Below, piece after piece: positions 34,742 through 44,186 of a stretch of 64,000 bases of DNA. Position numbers and translations under genes: made by a program. Each line of letters begins with the position of its first letter. Position 1 is the stretch's first letter. Under the pieces are notes generated by a model. It did no database searches. It worked only from the letters and a program-made list of their open reading frames with translations, and was not told the DNA's origin. Origin of the DNA: Streptomyces avermitilis MA-4680 = NBRC 14893 (GTDB lineage: Bacteria; Actinomycetota; Actinomycetes; Streptomycetales; Streptomycetaceae). The DNA lies in assembly GCF_000009765.2 (NCBI RefSeq), contig NC_003155.5, positions 2,604,001 through 2,668,000 on the forward strand, written 5' to 3'.

Positions 34742-36003
34742 GCGTCCGCGAGCAGGCCCCGCCCGTCCCCGATGTCTTCGACCCGCGCCGGTACGCCGCC
34801 GGAGTCCCGCACGCCGCGTACCGCACGCTCCGCGACCATCACCCCGTCGCCCGGCAGGCCGAGCCCGAGGTGCTCGGCTGGCCCGCCGGGCCGGGGTTCT
34901 GGGCGGTCACCCGGCACGCGGACGTCGTACGCGTGCTCAAGGACTCCACCACGTACTCCTCGCGGTTCGGCGCCACCCAGATCCGCGACCCCGATCCCGA
35001 CGACCTGCCGTTCATCCGGGACATGATGCTCAATCAGGATCCGCCGGACCACGGCAGGTTGAGGCGGCTGGTCAGCCGTGCGTTCACGCCGCGCCGCGTC
35101 GACCGGTTCGAGTCGCTCGCCCGTGACCGCGCCCGCACCCTGCTCGCCGCCGCCCTCGCGGGTGCGCGCGCCGGCGACGGCAGCTGCGACCTGGTCGCCA
35201 CCGTCACCGACGACTACGCCCTGCTCAACCTCGCCGATCTGCTCGGTGTACCGGAGAGCGACCGCGGCCTGCTGCTGCACTGGACGCGGCGCGTCATCGG
35301 CTACCAGGACCCGGACGAGGCGGGCGAGCCGCTCCTCGACGCGGCGGGCAAACCGGTCGATCCGCGCTCACCGGGGGCCCTGCGGGACATGTTCGAGTAC
35401 GCGCGGCAGCTGGCCTCGTACAAGAGGGAACACCCCGCCGACGACATCATGACGACCCTCGCCACCGACCCCGAACTCACCGGCCCCGAGCTGGCGATGT
35501 TCTTCTTCCTGCTGACGGTCGCGGGCAACGACACCGTGCGCGGCGCCGCTCCGGGCGGCCTGCTGGCCCTGGCGGAGCACCCGGAGGCGTACGCCCGACT
35601 CCGTGCCCGGCCACAGCAACTACCCTCCGCCGTAGAGGAGTTGCTGCGCTGGCATCCGCCCGTGCTCACCTTCCGCCGGACGGCCGTACGCGACACCGAC
35701 CTCGCCGGACAGCGCATCCGGGCCGGCGACAAGGTCGTCGTCTTCCACGCCTCGGCCAACCGTGACGGGCGCGTCTTCACCGCCCCGGACCGGCTGGATC
35801 TGTCGCGGTCACCGAACCCGCACGTCTCCTTCGGCGACGGCCCGCATGTCTGCCTGGGCGCGCACTTCGCCCGCCTGCAACTGCGGGTGCTGTACGCGCA
35901 GACGCTACGGGCGCTGCCCGCACCGCGGGTCGCCGGGCCTCCCGGACGCCTCGTGTCGAACTTCATCAACGGGATCAAGTCGCTGCCGTTGCAGGTGGCA
36001 TGA
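34738..36003 (+). CDS. Cytochrome P450
   Basis: 421 residues from the GTG at 34738. All key P450 elements are present: I-helix FFLLTVAGNDTVRGA with the oxygen-activating acid-alcohol pair partly altered (N-D-T), the K-helix EELLRWHPP (ExxR), the RRTAVRDTDLAG segment, and the heme loop VSFGDGPHVCLGAHFARLQL with Cys372. Class I bacterial P450s need a ferredoxin and reductase, neither of which is encoded nearby. It overlaps the upstream alpha/beta hydrolase gene. A link to the neighbouring geosmin synthase is possible but not shown. Confidence 0.93.
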   Translation: MSVREQAPPVPDVFDPRRYAAGVPHAAYRTLRDHHPVARQAEPEVLGWPAGPGFWAVTRHADVVRVLKDSTTYSSRFGATQIRDPDPDDLPFIRDMMLNQDPPDHGRLRRLVSRAFTPRRVDRFESLARDRARTLLAAALAGARAGDGSCDLVATVTDDYALLNLADLLGVPESDRGLLLHWTRRVIGYQDPDEAGEPLLDAAGKPVDPRSPGALRDMFEYARQLASYKREHPADDIMTTLATDPELTGPELAMFFFLLTVAGNDTVRGAAPGGLLALAEHPEAYARLRARPQQLPSAVEELLRWHPPVLTFRRTAVRDTDLAGQRIRAGDKVVVFHASANRDGRVFTAPDRLDLSRSPNPHVSFGDGPHVCLGAHFARLQLRVLYAQTLRALPAPRVAGPPGRLVSNFINGIKSLPLQVA

Positions 36004-36011
36004 GGGGTGCG

Positions 36012-37226
36012 TCAGGGCCTGGCCTGGATCACCGCGTGCGTCCCGCTCGTGCGCCATCCCTGCCCCTGGGCCGCCGCCAACGCCGCCTCCGTGTCCGCGT
36101 CCAGGCCGACGATCACGTCCGATTTGAGGGTGCGCAGGGCCACGACCGGGCCGGGGAAGTACGCCGTCGGGGTGGTGAACGGTGTCGTCGGGGGCCAGAG
36201 CCGGTCGCCCACCAGACGGCGGTAGTTGAGGTCGCCCTTCATGATGGTCAGGTCCGCCTCGGCGAACTCGCGGCGCAGGTCGTCCGGCATGTCCGCGTAC
36301 GGCAGCGGCGCACAGGAGAAGACATGGGCCCGCACCACGAGGCGGCCGTCGGTCAGGGCCGACCACAGGCGGTCCCCGGCCGCCCCGGCCGCCCCCTTGG
36401 TGCCGGTCAGCCGCCGTACCGCGTCCAGGACGTCGGCGGTCGTGGCGTCCGAGACGAAGTACGGGTACGGCTTCACGTGCAGCACCGCCCGTTCGGCCCG
36501 CCCGTGGTGCAGGAGATGGTCGATCAGGAGCAGGTCCGGGATGAGCTCGCGGCCGGCGTTGTCCGCGACCAGACAGACCGTGCGGGCCGGGCCGGCCGTG
36601 CCGTCGGCGTCGGAGTCGGAGTCGGAGTCGGAGTCGGCCGTGTGCGCCGGCAGCAGCGCCCACAGTGACTCGCTGTCGTCCACGAGGAGTTGGGAGTCGA
36701 CGGAGCCGTCGCCCCCGGCGGAGATGCGGAAGCCGAGGTCCGCGCGGTTGCCCCAGAGCGAGCCGTGGAGCAGCGCCCGCGCCTGTTCGTCCAGCGGCCG
36801 TCCGGTGAGCGCGTCGAGCGCGGCCAGTTCCTCGGCCGCCTCCGGGGTGTCGAGTTCGGCGAGCTTGAAGGGGCGGAAGGGGTCGATGCCCTGCCAGGGC
36901 CCTGAGCCGAAGTAGCCGACAGCCGCGAGGAGTTGTCGGTAGAAGTAGCTCTCGGCCCACAGGAAGGGCACCGAGAACCAGGAGCGGCCGAGGTGCTTCG
37001 GAAGCCCCCAGGCCACCCACCGCTCGTGGTCCTCGGCCGGTGTGCCGAGCGGCTCGATCACACCGTCGAGGGCGCTCTTTTGCAGCGCGTCGAGCGCGCG
37101 CCGCTGCTCGGGCCCGTACGGGAAGGCGTCCCGCACCTTGCGGATGAGCGCGGGGTGCCGCTCGGCCAGCACGCTGTGCGGGAAGGATCCCGGGTCGTCG
37201 CTGACGATCACGGGGGCTTCAGACAT
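36012..37226 (-). CDS. DUF89/ARMT1-like damage-control phosphatase family protein
   Basis: 404 residues. VCLVADNAGRELIPDLLLID is the metal-binding region of DUF89 proteins, with Asp and Asn ligands, and FAEADLTIMKGDLNYRRLVG is the second conserved block. Eukaryotic relatives remove phosphate from damaged metabolites or modify protein carboxylates; the bacterial substrate is unknown. An acidic (Asp-Ser)n run, TADSDSDSDSDADG near residue 200, comes from a simple GTCGGA repeat in the DNA (36606-36640) and sits in a loop before the core. The start overlaps the end of the zinc-ribbon gene by eight bases. It converges with the P450 gene, eight bases apart. Confidence 0.82.
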   Translation of the reverse strand: MSEAPVIVSDDPGSFPHSVLAERHPALIRKVRDAFPYGPEQRRALDALQKSALDGVIEPLGTPAEDHERWVAWGLPKHLGRSWFSVPFLWAESYFYRQLLAAVGYFGSGPWQGIDPFRPFKLAELDTPEAAEELAALDALTGRPLDEQARALLHGSLWGNRADLGFRISAGGDGSVDSQLLVDDSESLWALLPAHTADSDSDSDSDADGTAGPARTVCLVADNAGRELIPDLLLIDHLLHHGRAERAVLHVKPYPYFVSDATTADVLDAVRRLTGTKGAAGAAGDRLWSALTDGRLVVRAHVFSCAPLPYADMPDDLRREFAEADLTIMKGDLNYRRLVGDRLWPPTTPFTTPTAYFPGPVVALRTLKSDVIVGLDADTEAALAAAQGQGWRTSGTHAVIQARP

Positions 37227-37800
37227 GGTCCTGTGCTCCTTCGGGACCGGTCCGGATGCCGACAGGCAGCTCCAGGTCCCTGACCGCGGGGTCCAGCTGC
37301 TTCCCGTATCCGGCCTCGGTCCACACGTACTTCTGGAACTGCTCCGGCGTCAGCAGACCCTCCCACGGGCCGCCGCCGGGGCAGAACACCGACGCGCACC
37401 CGGAGCAGTAGTGCGCCGGACGCCACAGCCGGTCGGCGCGGTGCTCTCCGGCGTTCACCACGTCGCGCTCGCGCGCCTCGCCGCGGACCACGAGGATCGT
37501 GCCGACGAACAGCAGCACGGCCAGCAGCGCTCCGCCGATCGTGTAGAGCGGCTTGTCGTTGTCCACCCCGCTGTACGCGAGCGCGGCGCCCACGCCGACC
37601 ATCAGCATGCCCTCGACGAAGTGCAGACAGCCGTCGAATCCCGACGTCACGCCCGGCGCCTTCGCCAGGCGGTTGGACAGGCCGTCGCGCACGGACGCCT
37701 CGTCGGCGCAGATCTCCTCGACCGCGCGCACCGTCGATTCGCCGCAGCTCGGACATATCACTCCGACTGGCCCGTGGGCCGACTCAGTTGGCATGCGCAT
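37219..37800 (-). CDS. Zinc-ribbon membrane protein of unknown function
   Basis: 193 residues, not a family I recognise. An N-terminal CPSCGES (residues 16-22) and a central CSGCASVFCPGGG look like zinc-ribbon halves. Between them lie two hydrophobic segments (FVEGMLMVGVGAALAYSGV and YTIGGALLAVLLFVGTILVV), so the protein is probably membrane-bound with both cysteine clusters on the same face. The C-terminal part FQKYVWTEAGYGKQLDP has no clear relative. It is the first gene of an operon with the DUF89 protein (8-base overlap). Start at 37800 or 37794; no good ribosome site. Confidence 0.7.
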   Translation of the reverse strand: MRMPTESAHGPVGVICPSCGESTVRAVEEICADEASVRDGLSNRLAKAPGVTSGFDGCLHFVEGMLMVGVGAALAYSGVDNDKPLYTIGGALLAVLLFVGTILVVRGEARERDVVNAGEHRADRLWRPAHYCSGCASVFCPGGGPWEGLLTPEQFQKYVWTEAGYGKQLDPAVRDLELPVGIRTGPEGAQDHV

Positions 37801-37967
37801 ACGCTAACGGCCGGCCGGCGCACACGCTGTCGCGCGGGCCGGTGTCCCGCGCCGCCACACCCTGGACGCGCAGCTTCCGGGTGCCGCTCGCGGTGGACTG
37901 AACGCACGGCATCGCATCCCCGTACTCCTCTGGTACGCGCTCCCCCACCGGCCGAGGAGACTCCCGG

Positions 37968-38903
37968 ATGACCGCACACCGCACCGCCGCCGCGGCCGCC
38001 GTAGCCGTGGCGGCCCCGCTGCTGCTGACCGCCTGGGCGGCGGGTCCGGCCCAGGCCCATGGCGCACCGACGGATCCGGTCAGCCGGGTGGTGGCGTGCT
38101 CCCCCGAGGGCGGCGGCCGGGCGCGGACCGCCGCCTGCACGGCGGCGATCGCGGCCAACGGCTCGCCCTTCACCGCGTGGGACAACCTCCGGGTCGCCGG
38201 CGTGAACGGCAGGGACCGGCAGCTGATCCCGGACGGGAAGCTGTGCAGCGGCGGCCTGCCCGCCTACAAGGGGCTCGACCTCACGCGCTCCGACTGGCCG
38301 TCGACACGGCTGACCCCCGGCGCGTCGCTGACCATGAAGTACAGCTCGACGATTCCGCACACCGGCACGTTCAAGCTGTATCTGACGAAACAGGGGTACG
38401 ACCCCACGAAGCCGCTGACCTGGTCGGACCTGCCGGCGCAGCCGTTCGCGCAGCTCAAGGACCCGGCACTGGCGGGCGGCGCCTACCGCCTCGGGGCGAA
38501 GCTGCCCGCGGACCGGACCGGGCGCCATGTGCTCTTCACCATCTGGCAGAACACCAGCACGACGGACACGTACTACTCGTGCTCGGACGTGGTCTTCGCG
38601 AAGGCCAAGGCCGCCGCCGGTGCGGGCGGCGGATCGACGGGCGCCGCCAGGAAGCCGGCCGGCAAGGCGACTCCGAGCAGTCCCGCCGCCACGTCCTCAC
38701 CGTCGAGCTCCCCGTCCCCGAGCAGGTCCGAGACCGCCGCCTCCACGCCGCCGCCGTCCAGGACCGCCGTGCCGGGTACTCCGGCGGCGGCCACCGCGCA
38801 CCGTTCCGACAGCGGCCCGTCCCTGCCCCTGCTCGCGGGCGGCGCCGCGGCGGTGGTGCTCGCCGCGGGCGCCGTCGTGAGCTTGCGCCGCCGTCGCCGC
38901 TAG
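37968..38903 (+). CDS. AA10 lytic polysaccharide monooxygenase with C-terminal anchor
   Basis: 311 residues. After the signal peptide (residues 1-30, GPAQA cleavage) the mature chain starts with His31 (HGAPTDPVSR), the first residue of the copper histidine brace; the second is His131 in STIPHTGTFKLYLT. TYYSCSDVVF supplies the axial aromatic. These enzymes oxidatively cut chitin or cellulose. In place of a carbohydrate-binding module it has a Ser/Pro/Ala-rich linker (about residues 215-280), then LPLLAGGAAAVVLAAGAVVS and an Arg-rich end, that is, a C-terminal membrane anchor. GAGGAGA is eight bases before the ATG. A strong terminator follows. Confidence 0.9.
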   Translation: MTAHRTAAAAAVAVAAPLLLTAWAAGPAQAHGAPTDPVSRVVACSPEGGGRARTAACTAAIAANGSPFTAWDNLRVAGVNGRDRQLIPDGKLCSGGLPAYKGLDLTRSDWPSTRLTPGASLTMKYSSTIPHTGTFKLYLTKQGYDPTKPLTWSDLPAQPFAQLKDPALAGGAYRLGAKLPADRTGRHVLFTIWQNTSTTDTYYSCSDVVFAKAKAAAGAGGGSTGAARKPAGKATPSSPAATSSPSSSPSPSRSETAASTPPPSRTAVPGTPAAATAHRSDSGPSLPLLAGGAAAVVLAAGAVVSLRRRRR

Positions 38904-38909
38904 GAGGTC

Positions 38910-38953
38910 GCCGCCAGGGGACGGACACCCCGTGTGGGGCGTCTCCTGGCGGC
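38910..38953. terminator. Long terminator hairpin after the LPMO gene
   Basis: GCCGCCAGGGGACG and CGTCTCCTGGCGGC pair over 14 bp with one G-U pair, enclosing a second CCCC/GGGG stem. It is seven bases after the stop and also lies 80 bases beyond the end of the convergent secreted-protein gene. Confidence 0.8.
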
Positions 38954-39033
38954 GGCCCGCGGGCCGCCGCCAGGCCGTCGCCGGACCCTTGCCGTCAGAC
39001 CGTCGTCATCAGGCCGTCGCCGTCAGGCCGTCG

Positions 39034-40266
<1,233 letters not shown>

Positions 40267-40299
40267 TCACACAACCATCACCCTTTTCGCACAAGTTGC

Positions 40300-40329
40300 T
40301 TGACCCTGAACTGTAACCACCGGTAACTT
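40300..40329 (+). promoter_or_regulatory. Possible promoter of the DUF6230-DUF6114 operon
   Basis: TTGACC at 40300 and TAACTT at 40324 are separated by 18 bases and lie about 140 bases before the DUF6230 start, in a locally AT-richer stretch. GTAAC-CACC-GGTAAC overlaps the -10 side. A 25-codon frame at 40180-40254 ([12 protein letters not shown]) precedes it but has no ribosome site. Confidence 0.35.
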
Positions 40330-40469
40330 CCACCGCGGCTACTGCTGCGTAACGAGAAAGCCCTTGCGCTCGCCGGGAGGTGCGAGGAGGCGTCCGCGGC
40401 AGCCGCTGTCCGCGCCAGGACAACGTGCCAGTGAAACCGCACCTGCATTGACTATGCCCAGGAGCAGAC

Positions 40470-41144
40470 ATGGCCTCATCCTCGGACGCCACGGCGTCCC
40501 ACGGTTCCACCCCCCAGACCCCGGAAAGCGGTTCCGCCGCCGAAGGGTCCGAAAGACGCGGGCGGGTCCGCCTGCGCCGCGCCGCGGTGATGGCGGTGCC
40601 TGCCACCGCGATCGCCGCCGGACTGGTGATCCTCACCGCCCAGGGTGCCCTCGGGGTGCAGTTCGCCATATCCGGCATGCCGTTCACGGTCACCGCCACC
40701 GACCTGAACGGCACCGGCTTCGAGCAGTTCGGCAACCTCGACAACATGGCCGAGGGCAGCCCGAACGCCGGTGACACCGGCGGCCAGGTCCTGGTCGTCA
40801 CCTCCGCGATCAAGGACGCGACCCTCACCAAGCTGTGCCAGAGCGTCGACCTCGGCGGTACGAACCTGCGGATCGAGGCGGGCGCCGGCAAGGACAAGGT
40901 GGTGGCGAGCGATCTGACCACCGACTCCACCGAGCTGTCCGGCGACGCCGAGTTCAACAAGATCGAGATCGGCAACGACGCGAGCACGCTCGACAAGGCG
41001 GGGGTGCAGGGCAACAAGGGCGTCTTCAGCCAGCAGGCCGACACCGTGCATATCGCCAATCTCCGGCAGACCAACTACGCGACCACGGCGGGGGTGTTCA
41101 AGCTTCCGGGCCTGCACCTCAGCTTCAGCGACAAGGCCTGCTGA
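40470..41144 (+). CDS. DUF6230 family membrane-anchored protein
   Basis: 224 residues from the ATG at 40470, with GGAG six bases upstream. A Ser/Glu-rich cytoplasmic tail (residues 1-30) is followed by an Arg-rich segment and a TM helix (AAVMAVPATAIAAGLVILTA); the remainder lies outside. The exported part (VQFAISGMPFTVTATDLNGT, LCQSVDLGGTNLRIEAGAG, LPGLHLSFSDKAC) matches the conserved actinobacterial family. Function unknown. Its stop overlaps the DUF6114 start by one base (TGATG), the usual partnership of these two families. Confidence 0.82.
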   Translation: MASSSDATASHGSTPQTPESGSAAEGSERRGRVRLRRAAVMAVPATAIAAGLVILTAQGALGVQFAISGMPFTVTATDLNGTGFEQFGNLDNMAEGSPNAGDTGGQVLVVTSAIKDATLTKLCQSVDLGGTNLRIEAGAGKDKVVASDLTTDSTELSGDAEFNKIEIGNDASTLDKAGVQGNKGVFSQQADTVHIANLRQTNYATTAGVFKLPGLHLSFSDKAC

Positions 41145-41563
41145 TGGCATCGCGGCCGAGGTCCGCCTTCAGGCGGTGGCGCGCGAGCCGTCCCTTCTGG
41201 GGCGGACTGCTGCTCACCCTGGGCGGTGCGGAGGTCCTCCTCACCGAGAAGGTGTCACTGAAGGTGGTCATGCACATCGGCATGCAGGGCCTCGCGGGCT
41301 ATCTGCTGCCGGTCGTCATGATGCTGTGCGGCCTGCTGATCCTCTTCAACCCCGCCCAGCGGCTCTTCTACTCCGTCATCGGCATCCTGGTGACCCTGGG
41401 CACCTGGCTCACGTCCAACCTGGGCGGCTTCTTCATCGGCCTCCTGCTGGGCGCCACGGGCAGCTGCCTCGCCTTCGGCTGGCTGCCGGACCAGGAACCC
41501 CGCCGGCGCCTGCTGCGCCGCCATCGGACGCCGTCCCCCACGGCCGATTCGCCCGCGTCCTGA
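41144..41563 (+). CDS. DUF6114 family integral membrane protein
   Basis: 139 residues with four hydrophobic helices: FWGGLLLTLGGAEVLLTE, GLAGYLLPVVMMLCGLLILF, LFYSVIGILVTLGTWLTS and FFIGLLLGATGSCLAFGWLP. The opening RRWRASRPFWGG and the Arg/Pro-rich tail are typical of the family. It is coupled to the DUF6230 gene and the two products probably form a membrane complex; no activity is known. Start ATG at 41144 overlaps the previous stop codon. Confidence 0.85.
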   Translation: MASRPRSAFRRWRASRPFWGGLLLTLGGAEVLLTEKVSLKVVMHIGMQGLAGYLLPVVMMLCGLLILFNPAQRLFYSVIGILVTLGTWLTSNLGGFFIGLLLGATGSCLAFGWLPDQEPRRRLLRRHRTPSPTADSPAS

Positions 41564-41870
41564 CGCCACCGCTCCTCGGCGAGCGGGCTCCGCCGACCGC
41601 CCCCCGCGGCACCCCGAGGTCGTCCCCACCGGAACCCGCTCGCCGAGCCCGTGGCCATGGGCCGGGGCCCCGGCGGTCGTGTGGTCGTCCGGCCCGCGGC
41701 CTCGCCGCCAAGAGCGCGGCGCGCAGACGCGCCGGTACAGCGACGGTGCAGCGACGGTACGGCCACATGACACGTACGGCGTCCGCCGGCGTCCGGCGGG
41801 CAGGGCCCGCACCTAGTCGCCGCCAGGGGCCGCATCCACCGCGGGGCACTGACCCCAGGGACGGTGGTAC
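41564..41870. other. 307-base convergent gap, no gene seen
   Basis: The only structure I see is a direct repeat of CAGCGACGGT at 41738 and 41749 flanked by GGTAC sequences. It separates the DUF6114 gene from the convergent VOC gene. Confidence 0.4.
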
Positions 41871-42671
41871 TCAGCGCTTCGTGCGGGCGGTCACCGTGAA
41901 GCGGGCCCCGTCGGGGTCGCTCAGCACCGCCTCCGTGGCGCCGGGCTCCCACCGCAGCACCGTGCCGCCGTGGTCCTGGGCGGCATGGACGCAGGCCTCG
42001 ACGTCGTCGACCGCGAAGTGGACCTGCCAGTGCGGTCTGAGCTGGGGGTCGGGCGCGGCTCCCACCGCCCCGGAGTGGATCCGCGCCACCACGTCGCCCT
42101 GGCTGAGCAGTACGACCTCCTTCCCGTCGTACTGGACCTGACAGGCGCCGGGGCGTGCGGAGGCCCATTCGAGGACCTCCCCGTAGAAGATGGCGGCGTC
42201 GAAGGCGTCGCGGGTGTGGAGGCGTACGAAGGCGGGGGCCGCGCGGCGCCAGTGGTCCCAGCCGGCGACGAGCTGTCCCTCCCAGATGCCGAAGACGGCA
42301 CCGTCGCGGTCCGCCAGCAGGGCCGCCCGGCCGGGCGGGAAGGCGATCGGCCCGACCGCGGTCGTACCGCCGCGCTCCTGACTGCGGGACACGGCCTCGT
42401 CCGCGCTGGGCACCGCGAAATACGGCGTCCAGGCGGCCGCCATCTGCCACTGCGAGGCCACCGCGGCGATCCCGGCGACGGGCATGCCCTCCGACAGCGC
42501 GAAGCGGAACCGGTCGCCGAGCTTGCCCGTGCGCCAGCGCCAGCCCAGTACCGCCTTGTAGAAGTTCTCCGCGGCTTCCAGGTCGCGGGTGGTGAGGCTG
42601 ACCCAGCACGGAGCGCCGAACACCGAATGGCTGGAGACGATCTCTCGCGCGAGCGTTCCGTTTCTTTTCAT
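41871..42671 (-). CDS. VOC/glyoxalase family protein (two-domain)
   Basis: 266 residues from the ATG at 42671. Two glyoxalase-type halves: residues 15-130 (PCWVSLTTRDLEAAENFYKA, then GWRWRTGKLG) and residues 140-262 (HTRDAFDAAIFYGEVLEWAS, then DPDGARFTVTART). Metal-ligand positions in these folds are His/Glu at the first and last strands; here several are not conserved, so it may bind a small molecule without metal catalysis. Proteins of this type serve in detoxification or antibiotic sequestration. It is a single gene, with a repeat-bearing gap separating it from the WhiJ-like cluster. Confidence 0.82.
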   Translation of the reverse strand: MKRNGTLAREIVSSHSVFGAPCWVSLTTRDLEAAENFYKAVLGWRWRTGKLGDRFRFALSEGMPVAGIAAVASQWQMAAAWTPYFAVPSADEAVSRSQERGGTTAVGPIAFPPGRAALLADRDGAVFGIWEGQLVAGWDHWRRAAPAFVRLHTRDAFDAAIFYGEVLEWASARPGACQVQYDGKEVVLLSQGDVVARIHSGAVGAAPDPQLRPHWQVHFAVDDVEACVHAAQDHGGTVLRWEPGATEAVLSDPDGARFTVTARTKR

Positions 42672-42790
42672 CGCTCTACCGTCCTGTCATCTCCGCCGCC
42701 GCTCCGCAACCCGGAGGCCCCCGAGAGGCCCCGTAGTCCCGGCCCCGGGTACCCCGCGGACATCGGGGCAAACTCCACAGACCGGCACGG

Positions 42791-42846
42791 CTCACGGCCG
42801 CCGCAGGGCCGTACTCAGCTCACGGCCGCCGCAGGACCGGGCTCAG
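42791..42846. repeat. Two tandem 28-bp repeats at the 3' end of a small gene
   Basis: Units at 42791-42818 and 42819-42846 begin CTCACGGCCGCCGCAGG and end CTCAG, differing at three positions; a third partial copy (CTCACGGC) starts at 42847. The second unit contains the stop codon of the gene at 42843-43331, so its 3' end has been duplicated outward. Confidence 0.75.
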
Positions 42847-43331
42847 CTCACGGCGCCCAGCGACCAGCTCGGGCTGATTCCGGCGAGCCGGCAGATGAGG
42901 AAGTACAGCGGGATCGGTGGCGTGTACGGAGAGTCACCATCGGGACGGTGGATGAGGCGGGGACCGCCGGGGCGGGGGCGGCCCGATGCCCGGGTCCAGG
43001 ACGGGTCGGCCAGATAGGCCCCGATCGCGTAGGTCGTGCAGGACGGCCAGGTGACGCCCACGTGGGAGCCGGAGGGGACGATCCACCACCAGCGCAGGTC
43101 GTCGGCGAAGACACAGCCGACGCGCGGGAGGCACTCCATGATCCGCTCGCCGTGCTCCGGCGAGGTGCCCACGGCGTCGTAGCCGAGGCCGGCCGGCAGT
43201 TCCACGGGGAGGGAGAGCCGCTGGGGGCGCTCGCACAGCAGCGGGGCGGACAGGCCGGGGCGGGGATCGGACAGGCGCCGGTGAGCGTCGGACAAGCGCG
43301 GGCGAGGGTCAGGCGTGTGCTGTCGGTCCAT
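42843..43331 (-). CDS. Small conserved hypothetical protein of a WhiJ-like cluster
   Basis: 162 residues, no known function. A variable Arg/Pro-rich N-terminus (DPRPRLSDAHRRLSDPRPGL, a repeated RLSD unit) is followed by a conserved-looking core: CLPRVGCVFADDLRWWWIVP, SHVGVTWP, YAIGAYLADPSW. Three consecutive Trp are striking. I recall similar proteins next to anti-sigma-type ATPases in Streptomyces. The ATG at 43331 lies inside the end of the ATPase gene (23-base overlap) with GAAGGA upstream, so it is coupled to it. Confidence 0.65.
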   Translation of the reverse strand: MDRQHTPDPRPRLSDAHRRLSDPRPGLSAPLLCERPQRLSLPVELPAGLGYDAVGTSPEHGERIMECLPRVGCVFADDLRWWWIVPSGSHVGVTWPSCTTYAIGAYLADPSWTRASGRPRPGGPRLIHRPDGDSPYTPPIPLYFLICRLAGISPSWSLGAVS

Positions 43332-43872
43332 GGGATGACGGTCCTTCGGCCAGGTGGGGGACGGGCCGGGTGGTGTTCGTGGTCGCCGGAAGCCCGGTCG
43401 AGGCGGGGTCTCCTCCGTCCGGCGACAGCTCGGCCCAGACGATGTGTCCGGGCCCGTACGCGCTGTTCTTGACGCCCCAGTCGCCGCTCAGCGCGCCGAC
43501 CAGCAGGAGTCCGCGACCCCCCTGGTCGTCGGGCTCCGGCCGGCACTGGGCGGGGAGGGTCTGGCCCCGGTGCTCGTCCTCCACCTCGATGCGCACCCGC
43601 GCGCCGTCGGTGCGCAGTCTGCACACGATCCGGCCGCTGGCGGTATGCATGATCGCGTTGGTGACGAGCTCGGAGGCCACCAGGACAGCGTTGTCACATG
43701 TCTCGGCGTCGGTGTTCCAGGCGGCGAGCAGCTCGCGCACATGGCCGCGGGCCACGGCCACCGAGGCGGGGATCGCGGGAAGGCCGAAGATGCCCGCCTG
43801 GGGGACGGGCTGCTCCTCCCGCGCCGGTCGTCCCGGTCGTCGTAAAGGCTGGGGGAGGGAGGGCGGAGCCAT
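43309..43872 (-). CDS. RsbW/AbaA-like ATP-binding regulatory protein
   Basis: 187 residues from the ATG at 43872. A HATPase_c_2 domain: ELVTNAIMHTASGRIVCRLR (N box), VEDEHRGQ (G1 region) and DQGGRGLLLVGALSGDWGV (G2 box). This is the fold of anti-sigma-factor kinases such as RsbW. Small ATPases of this type (AbaA-like) are regularly encoded beside WhiJ-like regulators and DUF397 proteins in Streptomyces and affect differentiation. The last 40 residues are low-complexity. It is divergent from the WhiJ-like gene and overlaps the small gene downstream. Confidence 0.82.
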   Translation of the reverse strand: MAPPSLPQPLRRPGRPAREEQPVPQAGIFGLPAIPASVAVARGHVRELLAAWNTDAETCDNAVLVASELVTNAIMHTASGRIVCRLRTDGARVRIEVEDEHRGQTLPAQCRPEPDDQGGRGLLLVGALSGDWGVKNSAYGPGHIVWAELSPDGGDPASTGLPATTNTTRPVPHLAEGPSSHGPTAHA

Positions 43873-44186
43873 CGCCGTTCGCCTTTCATCTGCCGTCGCA
43901 CCACGGAAGGTGCCGGTGCCACACCGCTCAGTGCCGTCGCGAGTCGCGCACCAGCGGCCAACTCGCTTCGAATCGTGCCCAAGAGCAGCCCTGACTCCCC
44001 CAACTGGACTGCTCAGCATCCTCGTTCACCGGCTCCTGACGGTGGAACCACTCTGGCACCTGCGAACGACGCCTCGCAACCGGCAAGTTGAAAATTGCAA
44101 TGTGTGAGGTGCATGCTGCCTCCGCCGGAAGATGATCGTGACAGACTGTGACCCATGACCCGTGACTCGGTGTGAGGGGGTAGGGC
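43873..44186. promoter_or_regulatory. Divergent promoter region with AT-rich imperfect palindrome
   Basis: 314 bases between the ATPase gene and the WhiJ-like gene. TTGAAAATTGCAA at 44088-44100 is an imperfect palindrome (11 of 13 positions) in an otherwise GC-rich stretch and is a good candidate for the WhiJ-like regulator's binding site. GAGGGGG six bases before 44187 is the ribosome site. Confidence 0.45.
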
